Shown here piece after piece: positions 22,643 through 33,796 of a stretch of 64,000 nt of DNA. Positions within the stretch are counted from its first letter, which is position 1; each line of letters starts with the position of its first letter. Made by a program: the position numbers and the translations under genes. A model generated the notes under the pieces. The model saw nothing but the letters and a program-made list of their open reading frames with translations, was not told the origin of the DNA and ran no database searches. Source of the DNA: Musa acuminata AAA Group (Eukaryota > Streptophyta > Magnoliopsida > Zingiberales > Musaceae). The DNA is taken from positions 13,342,501 through 13,406,500 of the forward strand of contig NC_088356.1 in assembly GCF_036884655.1 (NCBI RefSeq), written 5' to 3'.

Positions 22643-23711
22643 AGCATTCTTGGCATCTTGTTGCCCTTCCACAGCCATCCAATCAACCCTCCACAACTGC
22701 CCAAAGGAATTCCCACAATTGCTTAAAAGATCATCGTCAAATTCCGCCGTCATCTCCACCACCACGAATCATCCTTTGATCTCCCCGTGAATTGCAACAG
22801 GTTATGGTTTTCTACCTTACTACTACTGCAATTTAGTTATCCTTATTTGAAAATCTCAAAAAAATTATTTCTATATTGCTGCATAAACTTTTCATCATAA
22901 AGTTTTCATCTCTACGACGAAAGATATATTGCAGAATTCCAATCGTATAGCACCGTCTATTTGATCTTGCTATTGTGTTTTTTCTATCCAAATCTCTACG
23001 AAATTTTTATGATAGCTTTGACACTTCCTAACAGTTGATTTCCCTTTAGTTTCATAAAAAAATTCTCAATATAAACCACTGATCTTTTACGTCCAATCTG
23101 CTATACTTAAAAATCTGAGCTACAGAAAGTTTCAACCGCATATTATTGCCTTAACCCATCTATTTGCAATGTTTTTTGAATGAAATTTCTTATACACTTC
23201 ATAGATCATCTTAGATTCCATCTAAGATTGATCTATTAAGGAATTTATCTCTAAAAATAATTTTGTGTTGCTGTAAATTTTCATCGTAAGCCGCTGAAAT
23301 TTTTCGACGAGAATTCTGCAATTGCAACTTGCACCAATTTCCTTGCTGTCATACTGCCGAAATTTTCTTGATTAAAATAGACATCCTTGCTGTCATATAA
23401 ACTGTGATTTTGCTATCAATTCCCTCCTCAATTCTCTCAAGATTTTGGTGGAAATTATGTCGAGAAACCGTTGTTTCTTCGACGATAATTCTACTCTTAC
23501 AAGACAACACATACTTGCTGCAACTTCCACTGATTTCTATCAAACCTTTGCTATCATCTACCACAGATCCAAAACTTTCATCCACAGCCCTAAAACTCCA
23601 CCAAACCACACCCTCAAACTGCACCCAAAATAGCCACAAAATAAGCCTAAACCATAGCCTACATCCACCAATCTACCAACCCTTTCGACCATCACCTCTC
23701 GCAACCAATAC
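22643..23711. other. H leader region
   Basis: About 1.07 kb between primer site and gag with no convincing ORF. Overlapping ORFs of 60-105 codons on both strands have no recognisable domain. Long untranslated leaders are usual in this kind of gypsy element. Confidence 0.65.
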
Positions 23712-24779
23712 ATGCCTTTAACCCGACGACAAAAGAGATATCTTAACATCATCGATTTGGCAGCATATACTATGGCATCTAAGAAGGTATTCAATGCTAA
23801 ATTCAAAGCTTTCGAGGCGCGAATGGAGGATAAGATTCGGACGCTCTTTACCGAACACAGATTGGGCCGACCACTAAGCCTGAAGAAATCACATTAAGAA
23901 GAGAGCTTTGCCCAATCACACCAAGCCCGAAGATATGACTTCCAAGAGAGGGGAAGCTCTATGACCGACCCCAACTATCCATGCATGAGAGTGGACTTCC
24001 CTAGATGGCAAGAAGGAGACCCGATTGGTTAGATCTCGCGCGCGGAGCGATATTTTCGGTACCACAAAACCGCGGATGCATCTATGGTGAAAATTACAGC
24101 TATACATCTTGAAGGGTATGCTATACAGTGGTTTGACTAGTTTGAACATACTTATGGAGTCCTTTCATGGTGACAATTCAAAGAAGGACTACTGATCCGC
24201 TTCAGACCAACCGATTATGAGAATATTGACGGACAACTAGCAAAGATCCGACAAACCTCCACCATTCAGGAGTACCAAAAGAGGTTTGAAAGGTTATCTA
24301 ATCAAACTCGTGATTGGTCTCAAAAACAGCTATTGAGGACCTTCATTGAGGGCTTGAAGCCGGAGATTTGAGGAGAAGTTAAAGCGCGACAACCGTATAC
24401 GCTTATGGCAGCCATCTCTTTCGCATGACATCAAGAAGAGCAATTGAACCATGAAGCTCGGAGGACTAGGGTTGCTCCTCAACCAGCAATATTGAAACCC
24501 TCAGCCCCCCCTACTATCGACCAAGTCCCTACACCAAAGAGGTTAACAAGAGAAGAGCTTCGGGAGCGATATGCGAAGGGGTTATGTTGGCATTGCGACG
24601 AGCCGTGGAGCCATGAGCATCACTGTAGTAAAGGGAGACTTCTTATGGTTGAACTAATAGAAGAAAAGGTCATTGAACATCCATAAGAGAGATTTGAACA
24701 TGAAGAAGAAGATGCAGAAGAAGAGCCACAACCGACCGAAGTTACGGTACATGCACTTGCCAACTACTCAAACCCGCAA
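23712..24779 (+). pseudogene. H Gag, decayed
   Basis: Gypsy Gag with stops and shifts. The retrotransposon-gag domain is clear around 23990-24380 (PRWQEGDP ... AERYF ... HLEGYAIQWF ... QEYQKRFERLSNQ ... FIEGLKPEI). A proline-rich linker and a zinc knuckle of spacing CX2CX7HXC (CWHCDEPWSHEHHC, about 24584-24625) are open from 24444 to 24686. In its family it coats the RNA and forms the particle. Several in-frame stops (near 23894, 24027, 24139, 24370) inactivate it. Confidence 0.85.
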
Positions 24780-26940
24780 ATGATGAAAGTTGAAGGCCTT
24801 CTCAAACAACAACTGATCATTATTCTCAACGACACGGGTAGTACTAATAACTTTCTAAACAGTAAGATTGCTGCCCAGATGACCTTACCTATCGAGAATT
24901 ACAGCAGGTTTGACGTTAAGGTCACCGATGGATGGATTTTGAAGTATGATCGTAGGCGCCCGCAAATGAAACTATTGCTGATCATGAGGCCTTACCAAGA
25001 GATAATTACATATTTCTTCCTTCTCCCTCTTAATGATCATGAGGCCATGCTCAAAATTAAATGGTTGACGACATTAGGAAATATTTCTTGGAATTTTATG
25101 TAACTAATTATGAAATTTTACAGTAAGGAGAAACAGGTGATACTGCACGAGAAACGTGGGGGCGACATAATGATGATTTGCACACAACAAATGGAGAAGG
25201 TTTTGCATAAAGCATGCAGCGGCTTTTTGGTACAACTTGAGCAGAAAACTAAGGGAGAGCCAATAGAATTTGAAGATCCAAACCTACTTCCTTTGCTTGC
25301 TGAATTTTCAGATATATTTGATGAATCGCACAACCTACCTCTTACCCGTCGGCATGATCATTATGTAATGATTCTTCCAAGCAAACCTCTAACAAATACT
25401 AAGCCATATCAGTATTTACATCTCCAAAAGGATGAAATAGAAAGAATTATAAAAGAGATGCTCGAAATAGGAGTTATTCAGCCAAGTTACAACCTTTACT
25501 CTTCATCGGTGCTACTTGTACGCAAGAAGGACGGAACATGGCAAATATGCATTGATTACTGAGCTCTCAATGGCATAACCATCAAGGATAAATACCCTAT
25601 TCCAGTAGTAGATGAATTGCTAGATGAAAGGGAGCATAAATCTTCACAAAGCTGGACCTTCGATCCGGGTATCATCAAATACGAGTGTACGAAGAAGTCA
25701 TACCGAAAACCACCTTTCGAACACACAATGACCACTACGAATTTTTCCTTCTTCAACAAAAGGTAGAATATCTTGGGCATATCATATCAGAGAAAGGTGT
25801 GATGGTGGACCCCTTCAAAATTGGAGCAATGCAAAACTGGCCTACCCCGAGGAACATAAAATTGCTATATGAATTTCTGGGTTTAATAGGCTACTACCGC
25901 AAGTTCGTGAAAAACTATGGAAAGATCAGTGCACCACTTATTTCCTTACTGAAAAAAAATATCTTCCAATGGTTGGACAAAGCCTCCGCTGCCTTCGACA
26001 AACTTAAGGCAGCCATGACGACGACGCCGGTGCTAACACTACCAGATTTTAACTGACCCTTCAATATTGAGGCCGACGCATCTGGAGTCGAAATTGGAGC
26101 CATTCTCATGCAAGATGGTCGACCACTCGCATACATTATCAAAGCATTATCTCCCTCCCATCAAAATAAGTCAACATATGATAAGGAGATGCTCGCCATT
26201 GTGCGCGCAGCAACGAGGTGGAGACCCTACTTGATTGGTCGACGATTTCAAATTAAAATCGACCATAAAAGCCTCAAGTACTTTTTAGATCGAAAGATAT
26301 TATCCCTTGAGCAGCAAAAATAGGTAACAAAACTTCTTGGATTTGATTATGAAATAACTTACAAAAAGGGGAAGGAGAATGTTCTTGCAGATACGCTTTC
26401 ACAACTACCTGAGCAAGCTGAAGTTTCGATCATTTCACTTTCGACCAGCAACTTCCTTGAGGATATTAAGATGGAATGATAGGAAGATTAAGAGACTAGT
26501 AAGATTATAAAAAAATTGGAGGAAGCACCAAGCTCCGTGGCTCATTACAATTGGGACTCAAAAGAATTACGCTATAAGGGACGCATTGTGCTTATGATAA
26601 ATTCTACTTGCATCTTCACGAGTAGATTTTAGACAAAGTTATTCCATATGCAGGGTACTAAATTGAAAAGGAGTACGACATATCACTCACAAATCGACGA
26701 CCAGACATAAGTTGTAAATAGGTGCTTGGAGACAGCCCAAAGCTACCCACCAAATATGACTATCTAAGGAGAACTCCAGACCCAGCCAAGTGCCATTATT
26801 GATCGACGGATCGTGACTCGACGACGATGACCCACTACTAAAGTGCTAATATAGTGGGTGAACCTACCAACAGAAGATGCCACTTGGGAGAACTATGACG
26901 ACTTGAAGATCAAATTCTCAAAATTCATGAATCATTAGCC
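24780..26940 (+). pseudogene. H Pol, decayed with RT active site and most integrase deleted
   Basis: Protease with DTGSTNNF at about 24831-24854. RT N-terminal half at 25350-25640 (DEIERIIKEMLEIGVIQPS ... VLLVRKKDGTWQ..IDY), with a stop at 25561. The sequence then jumps from HYEFF to VEYLGHII around 25740-25775, so the stretch with the metal-binding aspartates is missing. RT connection and RNase H follow at 25775-26330 (DASGVEIGAILMQDG, YDKEMLAIVRA, DHKSLKYFL). Integrase is reduced to a short segment near 26640-26740 and a chromodomain-like end near 26810-26935 (EDATWENYDDLK). The element cannot encode working enzymes. Confidence 0.88.
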
Positions 26941-26973
26941 TCGAGGACAAGGCTGATTTGAAGAGGGCGGGTC

Positions 26974-27367
26974 TGTTAGGACTCTAGCTAGGAGAGTCCT
27001 AATTGAGAGGGACATTCATGTAAAACCTACCTAAGCCGATCCCTATTAAAGAGGTGAAGAGGCCGGCTAGGGTTAGGAGGTTGTTTCTAAGAGAAGAATT
27101 AGGAGTTGTAAAGGAATAGGAGTCTTGAGTAGAAGTCCTATTAGGAGTTGGTTAGAAGTAGGAGTCTTGAGTAGGAGTCCTATTAGGAGTTAGGGTTTAG
27201 AAACCCTATAAATAGCCATGTATTCCTCCAATTTTGATAAGCAATAGATGAATCTTTTCTATAGCCTTTGAGCAGCAACTTGGAGGGTGGAACCCCTATA
27301 GAGTTCCAAGGAGGCCGATCCCCTAAAGAGATCAACCCAAAGTTTAGAATATACAAAGGTTCTAATA
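26974..27367 (+). repeat. H 3' LTR
   Basis: 394 bp, starting TGTTAGGACTC after the polypurine tract AAGAGGGCGGG (26961-26971) and ending TTCTAATA (CA changed to TA). It is followed by the TTTAT duplicate at 27368-27372, after which the LTR of G continues. Confidence 0.93.
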
Positions 27368-27372
27368 TTTAT

Positions 27373-27716
27373 TTAATATTTATTTATTATTAAAAGTCCA
27401 AGTCCTGGTGGACTCTAGGTGGAACTCTATAAATAGTGAAGTAACCCTTTCTTTTAAGAATCAATCAATCAATCAATCAATGAAATGTTATTCCACTATG
27501 TGGACAAACCCTAGGAGGCCGATCCCCTCGAAGTGATTAAGGAGGGCCGATCCCCTCGAAGTGATCAAGGAGGGTCAATCCCCTCGAAGCGATCTAGGAG
27601 ACCGATCCCCTTAAAGCGATCATTATCATTCCCTTTTCTCCCCTTTCTTCCATGATAAGACTTTAGGATCTTATTATTTGGTATTAGAGCGACGATAAGA
27701 CTTTAGGGTCTTACCA
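27373..27716 (+). repeat. G 5' LTR, second part, with tandem repeats and captured primer site
   Basis: Continuation of the LTR begun at 22140. It contains TATAAATA at about 27428-27435 and (AATC)n at about 27461-27480. Four tandem units of about 28 bp of the type GGAGGCCGATCCCCTCGAAG lie at 27512-27620. The last 60 bp hold a 40-bp tandem duplication, 27654-27693 and 27694-27733. The first copy ends with a primer-site-like TTGGTATTAGAGC inside the LTR; the second spans the true LTR end (27716) and primer site. The 3' LTR has the same first copy at 30767-30806. Confidence 0.9.
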
Positions 27717-27718
27717 TG

Positions 27719-27730
27719 TGGTATCGGAGC
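27719..27730 (+). other. G primer-binding site, one mismatch
   Basis: TGGTATCGGAGC, two bases after the LTR end, one mismatch to the initiator-Met tRNA complement. Confidence 0.85.
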
Positions 27731-29284
27731 AATGATCCTTGGCGCAGCCCGCCACAACCTTGCTTCCCTTCTTCCCCACCACCACTACAAGGCAACTCTT
27801 TCTCCACCGCCACCGCTGTTTCCCCGGCCAGCGACCTTCAACCACCGGTCGACCACCGCTCGACCTCCTCACTGCCCCCATCTCGTTCAAAAAAAAAAAA
27901 AAAAAAAAAAAGAAGAAACAAGAGAGGAAGAAGAAGCTGTAGCCACCCCTACGTCCCCTGCTTCCGGCCAGCCCACCCACTGCTACTGCTCTCCGGCCAG
28001 CGCCCATCATCGCCCCACTTCCCTGCTAGAGGCCACCGCCGCCCGTCGCCTCCCACACGAGCCACCACCGCTGCCTCCTTCTCCACCGCCACCTGCCTCC
28101 CCTTGCATCGCAGCGCAGCCGCTCGACCTCTCCTCCTCGGCGATCGTTGGTGACGCTGCTCCCAGCCGCGCCACCACTGCTGCCTCTCCATCGCCGCCCA
28201 CCTCCCTCGTGGCCGCAGCCGCCAGTTGTCTTCCTCCTCGTGACGACTGAAATAGGGCAACTCACGGATTGCCCTTATTCCCAACTGCGTCACCACCACT
28301 TTTCGCAGCCACCTCACCACCGCTTGATCACCCGGCCAGTGACCTCTCCTCCTTGCGTCCCCATCTCGCTCGAGTGAGAAGGACCATTAGCACCGCAACC
28401 GCAGCCGCCGGTTGCCGCAGCCCTCCTTGCAGCGATTGCAGAAATAGAGCTTCCTCTATTACCGTAGCCCCTCGTCGATCGTAGTCGCGCCTCAAGCGTC
28501 GTCGCCTTCTAGCCGACCCACCACCGCTGCCAACCACCGTGCGGCGACTACTGCTCCCCCTGGCTCGGGCGAGAATAGCCGCCGCCACTCCCCCTTGCTC
28601 TGCCCCCTTGGTGACCGAAATAGGGTAATCCTCTTGCTGCTGTGAACGCTGGTTGCCACCACCGTGGCCATTGCTGCCCAACCAGCGACGACGCCTCTCG
28701 CTGCCCAGCCTGCCACCGTCGATTCCTATTTTCCACTCCAGCCTCAACCTCGGCAATGCCACTGCAGCCGCCCTCCAACAGCACATGCAGCAAGCTCTCG
28801 TGCGGCCACTTCAACCTCGGCAACACACGCATCGACTCCTCTTCTCAACCTCGGTTGCTTCAATGGCACCGTCATGTCCTCAACCGCACGCGATCCCTCG
28901 GCGTCACCAACGCCTCCTTCCGTAGTGTGGTAGAGACAAAGCAACGGTGCCTTCCATCCGCACCGTTGCAACCACCGTAGCAACAGGCCCTTGGAGACGC
29001 TGCCCCCAGCTGGACCACCATCGCTACCTCCCAGCCCTCAGCAGTAGCGATCCCTCCACGCAGCGGCCACAGCAAGCATCATTACCTCCCACATAGCGAA
29101 CACAGCTACATCCCTGCATCCTCGCAGCAACCCTTCATTCCAATAGTGCTACCACCGATTGCATCACAACAATAGCACCGAGTAGGGCAGTGATTTATGC
29201 CCTAGTCTTGACATTAGAAACAAGAGTTGAGATTACAGATTTGCAGTCTTACGAAATAACCACTGATAACTCAGTGAAGCACAA
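27731..29284 (+). other. GC-rich, CCG-repeat leader of G
   Basis: About 1.5 kb, very rich in C and in CCACC/GCCGCC words, strikingly unlike the AT-rich surroundings. Long overlapping ORFs (up to 172 codons) on both strands encode Pro/Ala/Ser/Arg-rich low-complexity sequence; none is a recognisable protein. A 23-base A-run is at 27889-27911. A unit like GAAATAGGGCAA recurs at about 28250, 28440 and 28617, suggesting amplification of a roughly 180-bp segment. It may be an expanded leader or an old captured host segment; the sequence alone does not decide. Confidence 0.6.
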
Positions 29285-30363
29285 ATGGAAGCATTGGAAA
29301 TTAGAATTGAGAACCGGTTGCAAGAAATACTTAATGATTTCAAAAAGGACTTATTGGGGAGCCTTAGTAAATTTCAACAAGGTGGGAGCTCAAGTTCTAC
29401 ATTACACAGATATGAAAATACTAGAAAAGGGCCCCAAGATTGTGACACAATCTACTCATACATGAAGGTGGATGGACAGCTCGTCAAAATTTGTCAGACT
29501 TCTACAGTGTTAGAATATCAGAGTAGGTTTGAAAGATTGTCAAATCAAGCTAGAGATTGGTCAGAACGATAACTTCTGGATATATTTATTGAAGGGCTTA
29601 TTCCAGAGATTTGGTGTTAAGTTAAGGCTCGTCAACCCCGCATTATGATAGCTGCGATCTCATTCGCACATCTACATGAGAAAAAAATCAACAGGAAAAA
29701 TCATGGAAATAGAAGTGATAACAACCAGATGATCAGTAAGCCACTCGCCCCATCTATTCCCAACCAAAGCCTTGACACCCGAAGACTAACCCAAGAAGAA
29801 CTCAAGGAAAGATCAACAAAGGGTTTGTGCTATGATGAAAAGTGGAGTATTGAGCATTGATGTAAACAAGGGCAATTTCTGATGATTAAGCCAATTTGAG
29901 AGGAACCGGAAGCAAAAGAGTTAGACTCCGATCATGAAGGTGTGAAAACTGATGAAGATATTGAAGCCATCACACATACAGTGCATGCATTGGCTGGCTA
30001 CATTAACCCACAAGCTATAAAAATCGGAGGAACTTTGAAGCATCAGCTTGTGACTATTTTGATTGATACAGGTAGCACTAATAATTTTATGGACAGGAAA
30101 GTTACAGCCCAATTAGTCCATCACATTGAAGGCTGTGACATATTCGAAATAAAGATCACTGATGGATGGATTTTAACTTGTGATAGCAAAGGCCAGGAGT
30201 TTCTTGCAATGATTACTACACTGAAAGACCAACCTATTACTTACACTATCAAGAAGTGGAGACCATACTTACTTGATCAACAGGTTGTGATGCATTGCAG
30301 ATAGCCTATTACTGAAGTGCTGAAAGAGAAGCTCCCCGAGATTGATGTTGCTCAACCTTAAGG
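29285..30363 (+). pseudogene. G Gag-protease, decayed and C-terminally deleted
   Basis: Similar to the H gag-protease. MEALEIRIENRLQEIL at 29285, then the second half of the Gag domain (EYQSRFERLSNQARDWS ... FIEGLIPEIW), and a linker with TQEELKERSTKGLCY. The zinc knuckle is damaged (29830-29870). The protease active site is IDTGSTNNF at about 30061-30087. After TYTIKKWRPYLL (about 30240-30280, a scrap of the RNase H region) the reading frame stops. RT, most of RNase H and integrase are gone. Stops near 29570, 29620, 29858 and 29898 inactivate what is left. Confidence 0.85.
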
Positions 30364-30390
30364 ACAAGGCTGATTTGAAGAGGGAGGAAC

Positions 30391-30829
30391 TATTAGGACC
30401 CTTTTTCTGAGCTTTGAATAATGTTTATTGAGTCTGTTTAGTTTAGTTGTTTATTGAGTTCAGTTAGAGTCAGGTAGAGGTTTATTTAATATTTATTTAT
30501 TATTAAGAGTCCAAGTCCTGGTGGACTCTAGGTGGAACACTATAAATAGTGATATAACCCTTTCTTTTAAGAATCAATCAATCAGTTAATCAATGAAATG
30601 TTATTCCACTCTGTGGACAAACTCTAGGAGGCTGATCCCCTCGAAGTGATCAAGGAGGGCCGATCCCCTTGAAGTGATCAAGGAAGGTCGATCCCCTCGA
30701 AGTGATCAAGGAGGTCGATCCCCTCGAAGCAATCATTATCATTCCCTTTTCTCCCCTTTCTTCCATGATAAGACTTTAGGGTCTTATCATTTGATATCAA
30801 AGCGACGATAAGACTTTAGGGTCTTACCA
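30391..30829 (+). repeat. G 3' LTR
   Basis: 439 bp, from TATTAGGACCC (TG changed to TA) to TCTTACCA. It is preceded by the polypurine tract GAAGAGGGAGGAA (30377-30389). It holds the same four 28-bp tandem units (30625-30734) and the internal primer-site-like copy (30767-30806) as the 5' LTR. It is followed by AGTGG at 30830-30834. Confidence 0.92.
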
Positions 30830-30834
30830 AGTGG

Positions 30835-31549
30835 GCGATGATGCCACCCAGTGTCAGGCTACATGTGATGGTACTGCCCAGTGTAGGTGGTGGTACCGTC
30901 AGTGTAGGTGGTGGTACCGCCAGTGTAGGCGGTGGTACAGCCCGTACCCCGAAATCTCAGGGATTTAAATTTTAGGCTCCAAATTTGAATCCATTTGGGG
31001 TCTATAAATGCCCCACTCTTTCTTGCTTAGTATAGCAAGAAAGTGAGTTAAAAAGGGGAAAATAATTCTTGAGTAAAAAATTGTAATCTCTCTTGAAGAG
31101 TAGAGTCCCTTCTTCCTAGTATTTAGAAAGTTCTTCTAAAGGGAGAAGAGAGGTCTAGGTCTAAAAGAAAGGTATAAAGGTTCTCTCCTGAGTCTATCAA
31201 AAGGAGAATAAAGTTGTAAGAAGGTAGTTGGTCTTCGCCTATTGAAGGAAGCCATTAGTGGATGCCGGTGGCCTCAATGGAAGAGGAATCGAGAGTGGAT
31301 GTAGGTCACGACGACCGAACCACTATAAAACTTGGTTTGCATTTCTGTTCTTGCTATTTTTCAATTACTGTAAACTGCCTTACTTGCTTATTGCTCTCAC
31401 TGCCTTACCAAAATGCTTGCAAGTTAATATCTCTCTAAAATGATTTTCGTCGAAATCAGTTTTAATCGAATGAAGATTTTTAAAACCGACGTTTTTATCC
31501 ACTGCACTAATTGAACCCTCCTCCTCTTAGTGCCAACTCGATCCTAATA
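30835..31549 (+). repeat. N3 3' LTR, second part
   Basis: Continuation of the LTR begun at 21555. GGTGGTACCG motifs are reiterated at 30838-30950 and the TATA site is at about 31009-31015. The end is CCTAATA at 31543-31549 (CA changed to TA). It aligns with 18100-18775. Confidence 0.87.
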
Positions 31550-31694
31550 ATTTCTTCACTTGATGACTCGATATTCCTTATGCTTGATGATTTTTTTATG
31601 ATTTGTGGCTTTTGTATGGAAGACTAAAGTATGACATCAATCATAAAATTTGGAACTTAAAGAACTTTAGCTATTTTTAATCGTATAGGAATCT
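31550..31694 (+). other. N2 internal AT-rich region, short middle part
   Basis: 145 bp of the AT-rich tail of N2 (TTGATGATTTTTTTATGATT) between the end of N3 and the start of N4. No other feature is seen. Confidence 0.65.
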
Positions 31695-33796
31695 TGTTAG
31701 GATCAAGAGCACTAAGAGGGGGGGGGGGGGGGTGAATTAGTGCAGCGGAAAACCTTCTGCGAGTAAAATCAAAAACTGCGTTCGTTCGATAGAAGTGATT
31801 TTGGTAAGAAAGCCGATTCGTAAATCACTTCAACTTTTGACAAAGAGAGATGCAGCAAAGATATGAACGCAGTTTGCAGTTATGATGGAAATCAGAATAT
31901 AAGCGCAAACTAAAATACAACGTTCATACGATAAAAGTGATTTCGGTATAAAAGCTGATTCGTAAACCACTTTAACTTGAGATAAGGTGAGATGCAGTTA
32001 AAGCAAAGATATAAAGGTAGTTTGCAGTTATAATGAAAATCAGAACGTAAGCGCAAACTGAAATACGACGTTCGTACGATAAAATTGATTTGCGTCTTAA
32101 ACCCCGATTCGGAAAGCACTGAACTTTGAAACACGTTCGTAAAAACACAGAAGGCAGTAAGCTATTGAGGAGGTTTTGCAGTAAAGATAAGATGCTCAAA
32201 GTAAATGCAAACGGAGATTTAGAGTGGTTCGGTCAATCTTGACCTACTCCACTTTTGGCTTTCTCCACCGACGAGGTCACCGACGTCAACTAGAGGCCTT
32301 CCTTCAATAGGCGAAGGCCAACCACCCTTTTACAGTTTCACTCCTTTTGACGGGCTTAGGAGACAACCATTACAGAATTTTCTCTCCTCCCTTTACAACT
32401 CAGAACTTGGAAGAAAAGAGGGAGAAGAACTTTTGGCCTTTACAACAATTTTGAGCTCTAAAAATCAAAGAACAAGATCAGGATTTTAGTGTAAGTTCAT
32501 TGCCCTTTCAGTGCTGAATGGGTGGGGTATTTATAGGCCCCAACCCAGTTCAAATTTGGAGCTCAAAACTGTCAATTCCCGGAATTTCGGGATCAGGCGG
32601 TTGCACCTCCTGACTAGAGCGGTTGCACCGCCTAGCAGAGCTCGAAGACTGAGCCTCTAGGCGGTGCCACCTCCTATCCGGGGCGGTTGCACCTCCTGCC
32701 AGAGCTCGAAGACCGAGCTTAGGCGGTGCAACCTCCTGACTGAGGCGGTTGCATCGCTCAGCCAGTGCTAGGAGACCGAGCCCAGGCGGTGCCACCTCCT
32801 ATCAAGGGAGGTTGCACCGCCCAGTCTCGCTCGAAGACTGAGCCCAAGCGGTGCCACCTCCTGGCTGGGGCGGTTGCACCGCCCAGTCTCGCTCGGAGAC
32901 TTAGCCCATGCGGTGCCACCTCCTGGCTGGGGCGGTTGCACCTCCCAACAGAAATCAGGGTTCGAATGGGTTGATCCATTCGGCCCAATTTGGGTTTTTC
33001 AGGGGCCCAATTGCCCCAAGATTAAGTTAATGGGATCACCTCCCATTTCCAACTTAATCATTGTGCTAACTACGATATTCCCTAAGACATTTACTGCAAC
33101 TTGCTCCGGTACGTCAATCGCTTCTTCCGGCAAGCTTCCGGCGAGCTTCCGTCGATCATCCGATGAACCCTCGGTGATGCTCCTGCGGACTTCCGGCAAA
33201 CTCCTAGACTTGCGATGATCCACTTGGCGAGTTTCGACAAGCTTCTTTGGTAAGCTCATGGACTTCTCGGATTTGTTCCCGTAGAACCTCCGACAACTGT
33301 CCGAACTTCCGTCGAACTCTCGAACTCCCAACGTGATCATTGTCTTGACTCCGGCGCAACACCTACTGCATGTCTTACTTTCATCGTAGTTAATCCTGCA
33401 CACTTAAAACAAAACTTCGATCGAGACAATTAATCCTAAGCAATTAACCAAGTTGTCCGGCATGTCATTGGTCCCTCGACGCTTCGTCCGATTCTTCGGC
33501 GCATCGTCCTCTCCTGCAACCTATTGCCTAATCAATCAGTTGACTCCGCAACTCTGATATCCTTCGCACAATACTCGCTCTTCTTGGCCCGATGCCTGAG
33601 TCCACGGCCTGAAGCTTTCTGTCGATACGTCGACCGATCCACCAGCCCGACGTCCAATCTTCTTACATGTTCCTCCGGCACAACATGATTTTCCTGCTTT
33701 AATTATCTCATCTTGATCGAAGCATCCTACGTCACTCAAAACACAGATTAAATCATAAACATATATCAAGTAGTTTCATCTTCAAAATACGAGATT
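31695..33796 (-). repeat. N4 3' LTR
   Basis: About 2.1 kb, starting TGTTAGGATCAAGAGCACTA with a run of 15 G. U5 units resembling CGTTCGTACGATAAAAGTGA repeat three times (31770-32110). U3 has GGCGGTTGCACC / GGCGGTGCCACC tandem units (32595-32950), each around 60-65 bp. The sense TATA site is at 32527-32535. The right end is approximate because a 26-bp segment is duplicated across it (33745-33770 and 33792-33817). Confidence 0.8.

Larger units (their letters stand above)
22235..27367 (+). mobile_element. H, Ty3/gypsy element with internal deletions
   Basis: 5133-bp element with two 394-bp LTRs (22235-22628, 26974-27367) and duplication TTTAT (22230-22234, 27368-27372), inserted in the 5' LTR of G. 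By eye the LTRs differ at about 14 of 394 sites. It carries gag, protease, part of RT, RNase H and small remnants of integrase including a chromodomain-like end. Several stops and large deletions make it defective. The gag and protease resemble those of G, and both end with a similar polypurine tract (TTTGAAGAGGG), so the two families are related. Confidence 0.94.
22140..30829 (+). mobile_element. G, Ty3/gypsy element with pol deleted, hosting H
   Basis: Element with TG...CA ends and 5-bp duplication AGTGG (22135-22139, 30830-30834). Its 5' LTR is 22140-22234 plus 27373-27716 (split by H). Its 3' LTR is 30391-30829. Both total 439 bp. The inside has a primer site, a 1.45-kb GC-rich leader, a gag-protease pseudogene and no RT or integrase. 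It inserted into the 3' LTR of N3. Non-autonomous in its present form. Confidence 0.93.
17472..31549 (+). mobile_element. N3, gag-only Sirevirus, split by nested gypsy elements
   Basis: Plus-strand element with 5' LTR 17472-18775, gag remnant, AT-rich tract with GCTAGC array, polypurine tract, and a 3' LTR divided into 21555-22139 and 30835-31549 by element G. Without G it is about 5.4 kb. The degenerate 5-bp flank ATTCC/ATTTC and the terminal TA and TA changes (for TG and CA) show age. No pol is present. Confidence 0.88.

Noticed and set aside
27889..27911. A-run of 23 as a possible poly(A) tail of a processed gene
   Set aside because: It is internal to the G leader, with similar C-rich sequence on both sides and no target duplication around it.
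27716..28250. Long overlapping ORFs (145 and 172 codons) rich in Pro, Ser and Ala
   Set aside because: They lie in the GC-rich leader of gypsy element G, occur in several frames on both strands, and show only low-complexity composition. GC-rich DNA lacks stop codons by chance. No domain is recognised.
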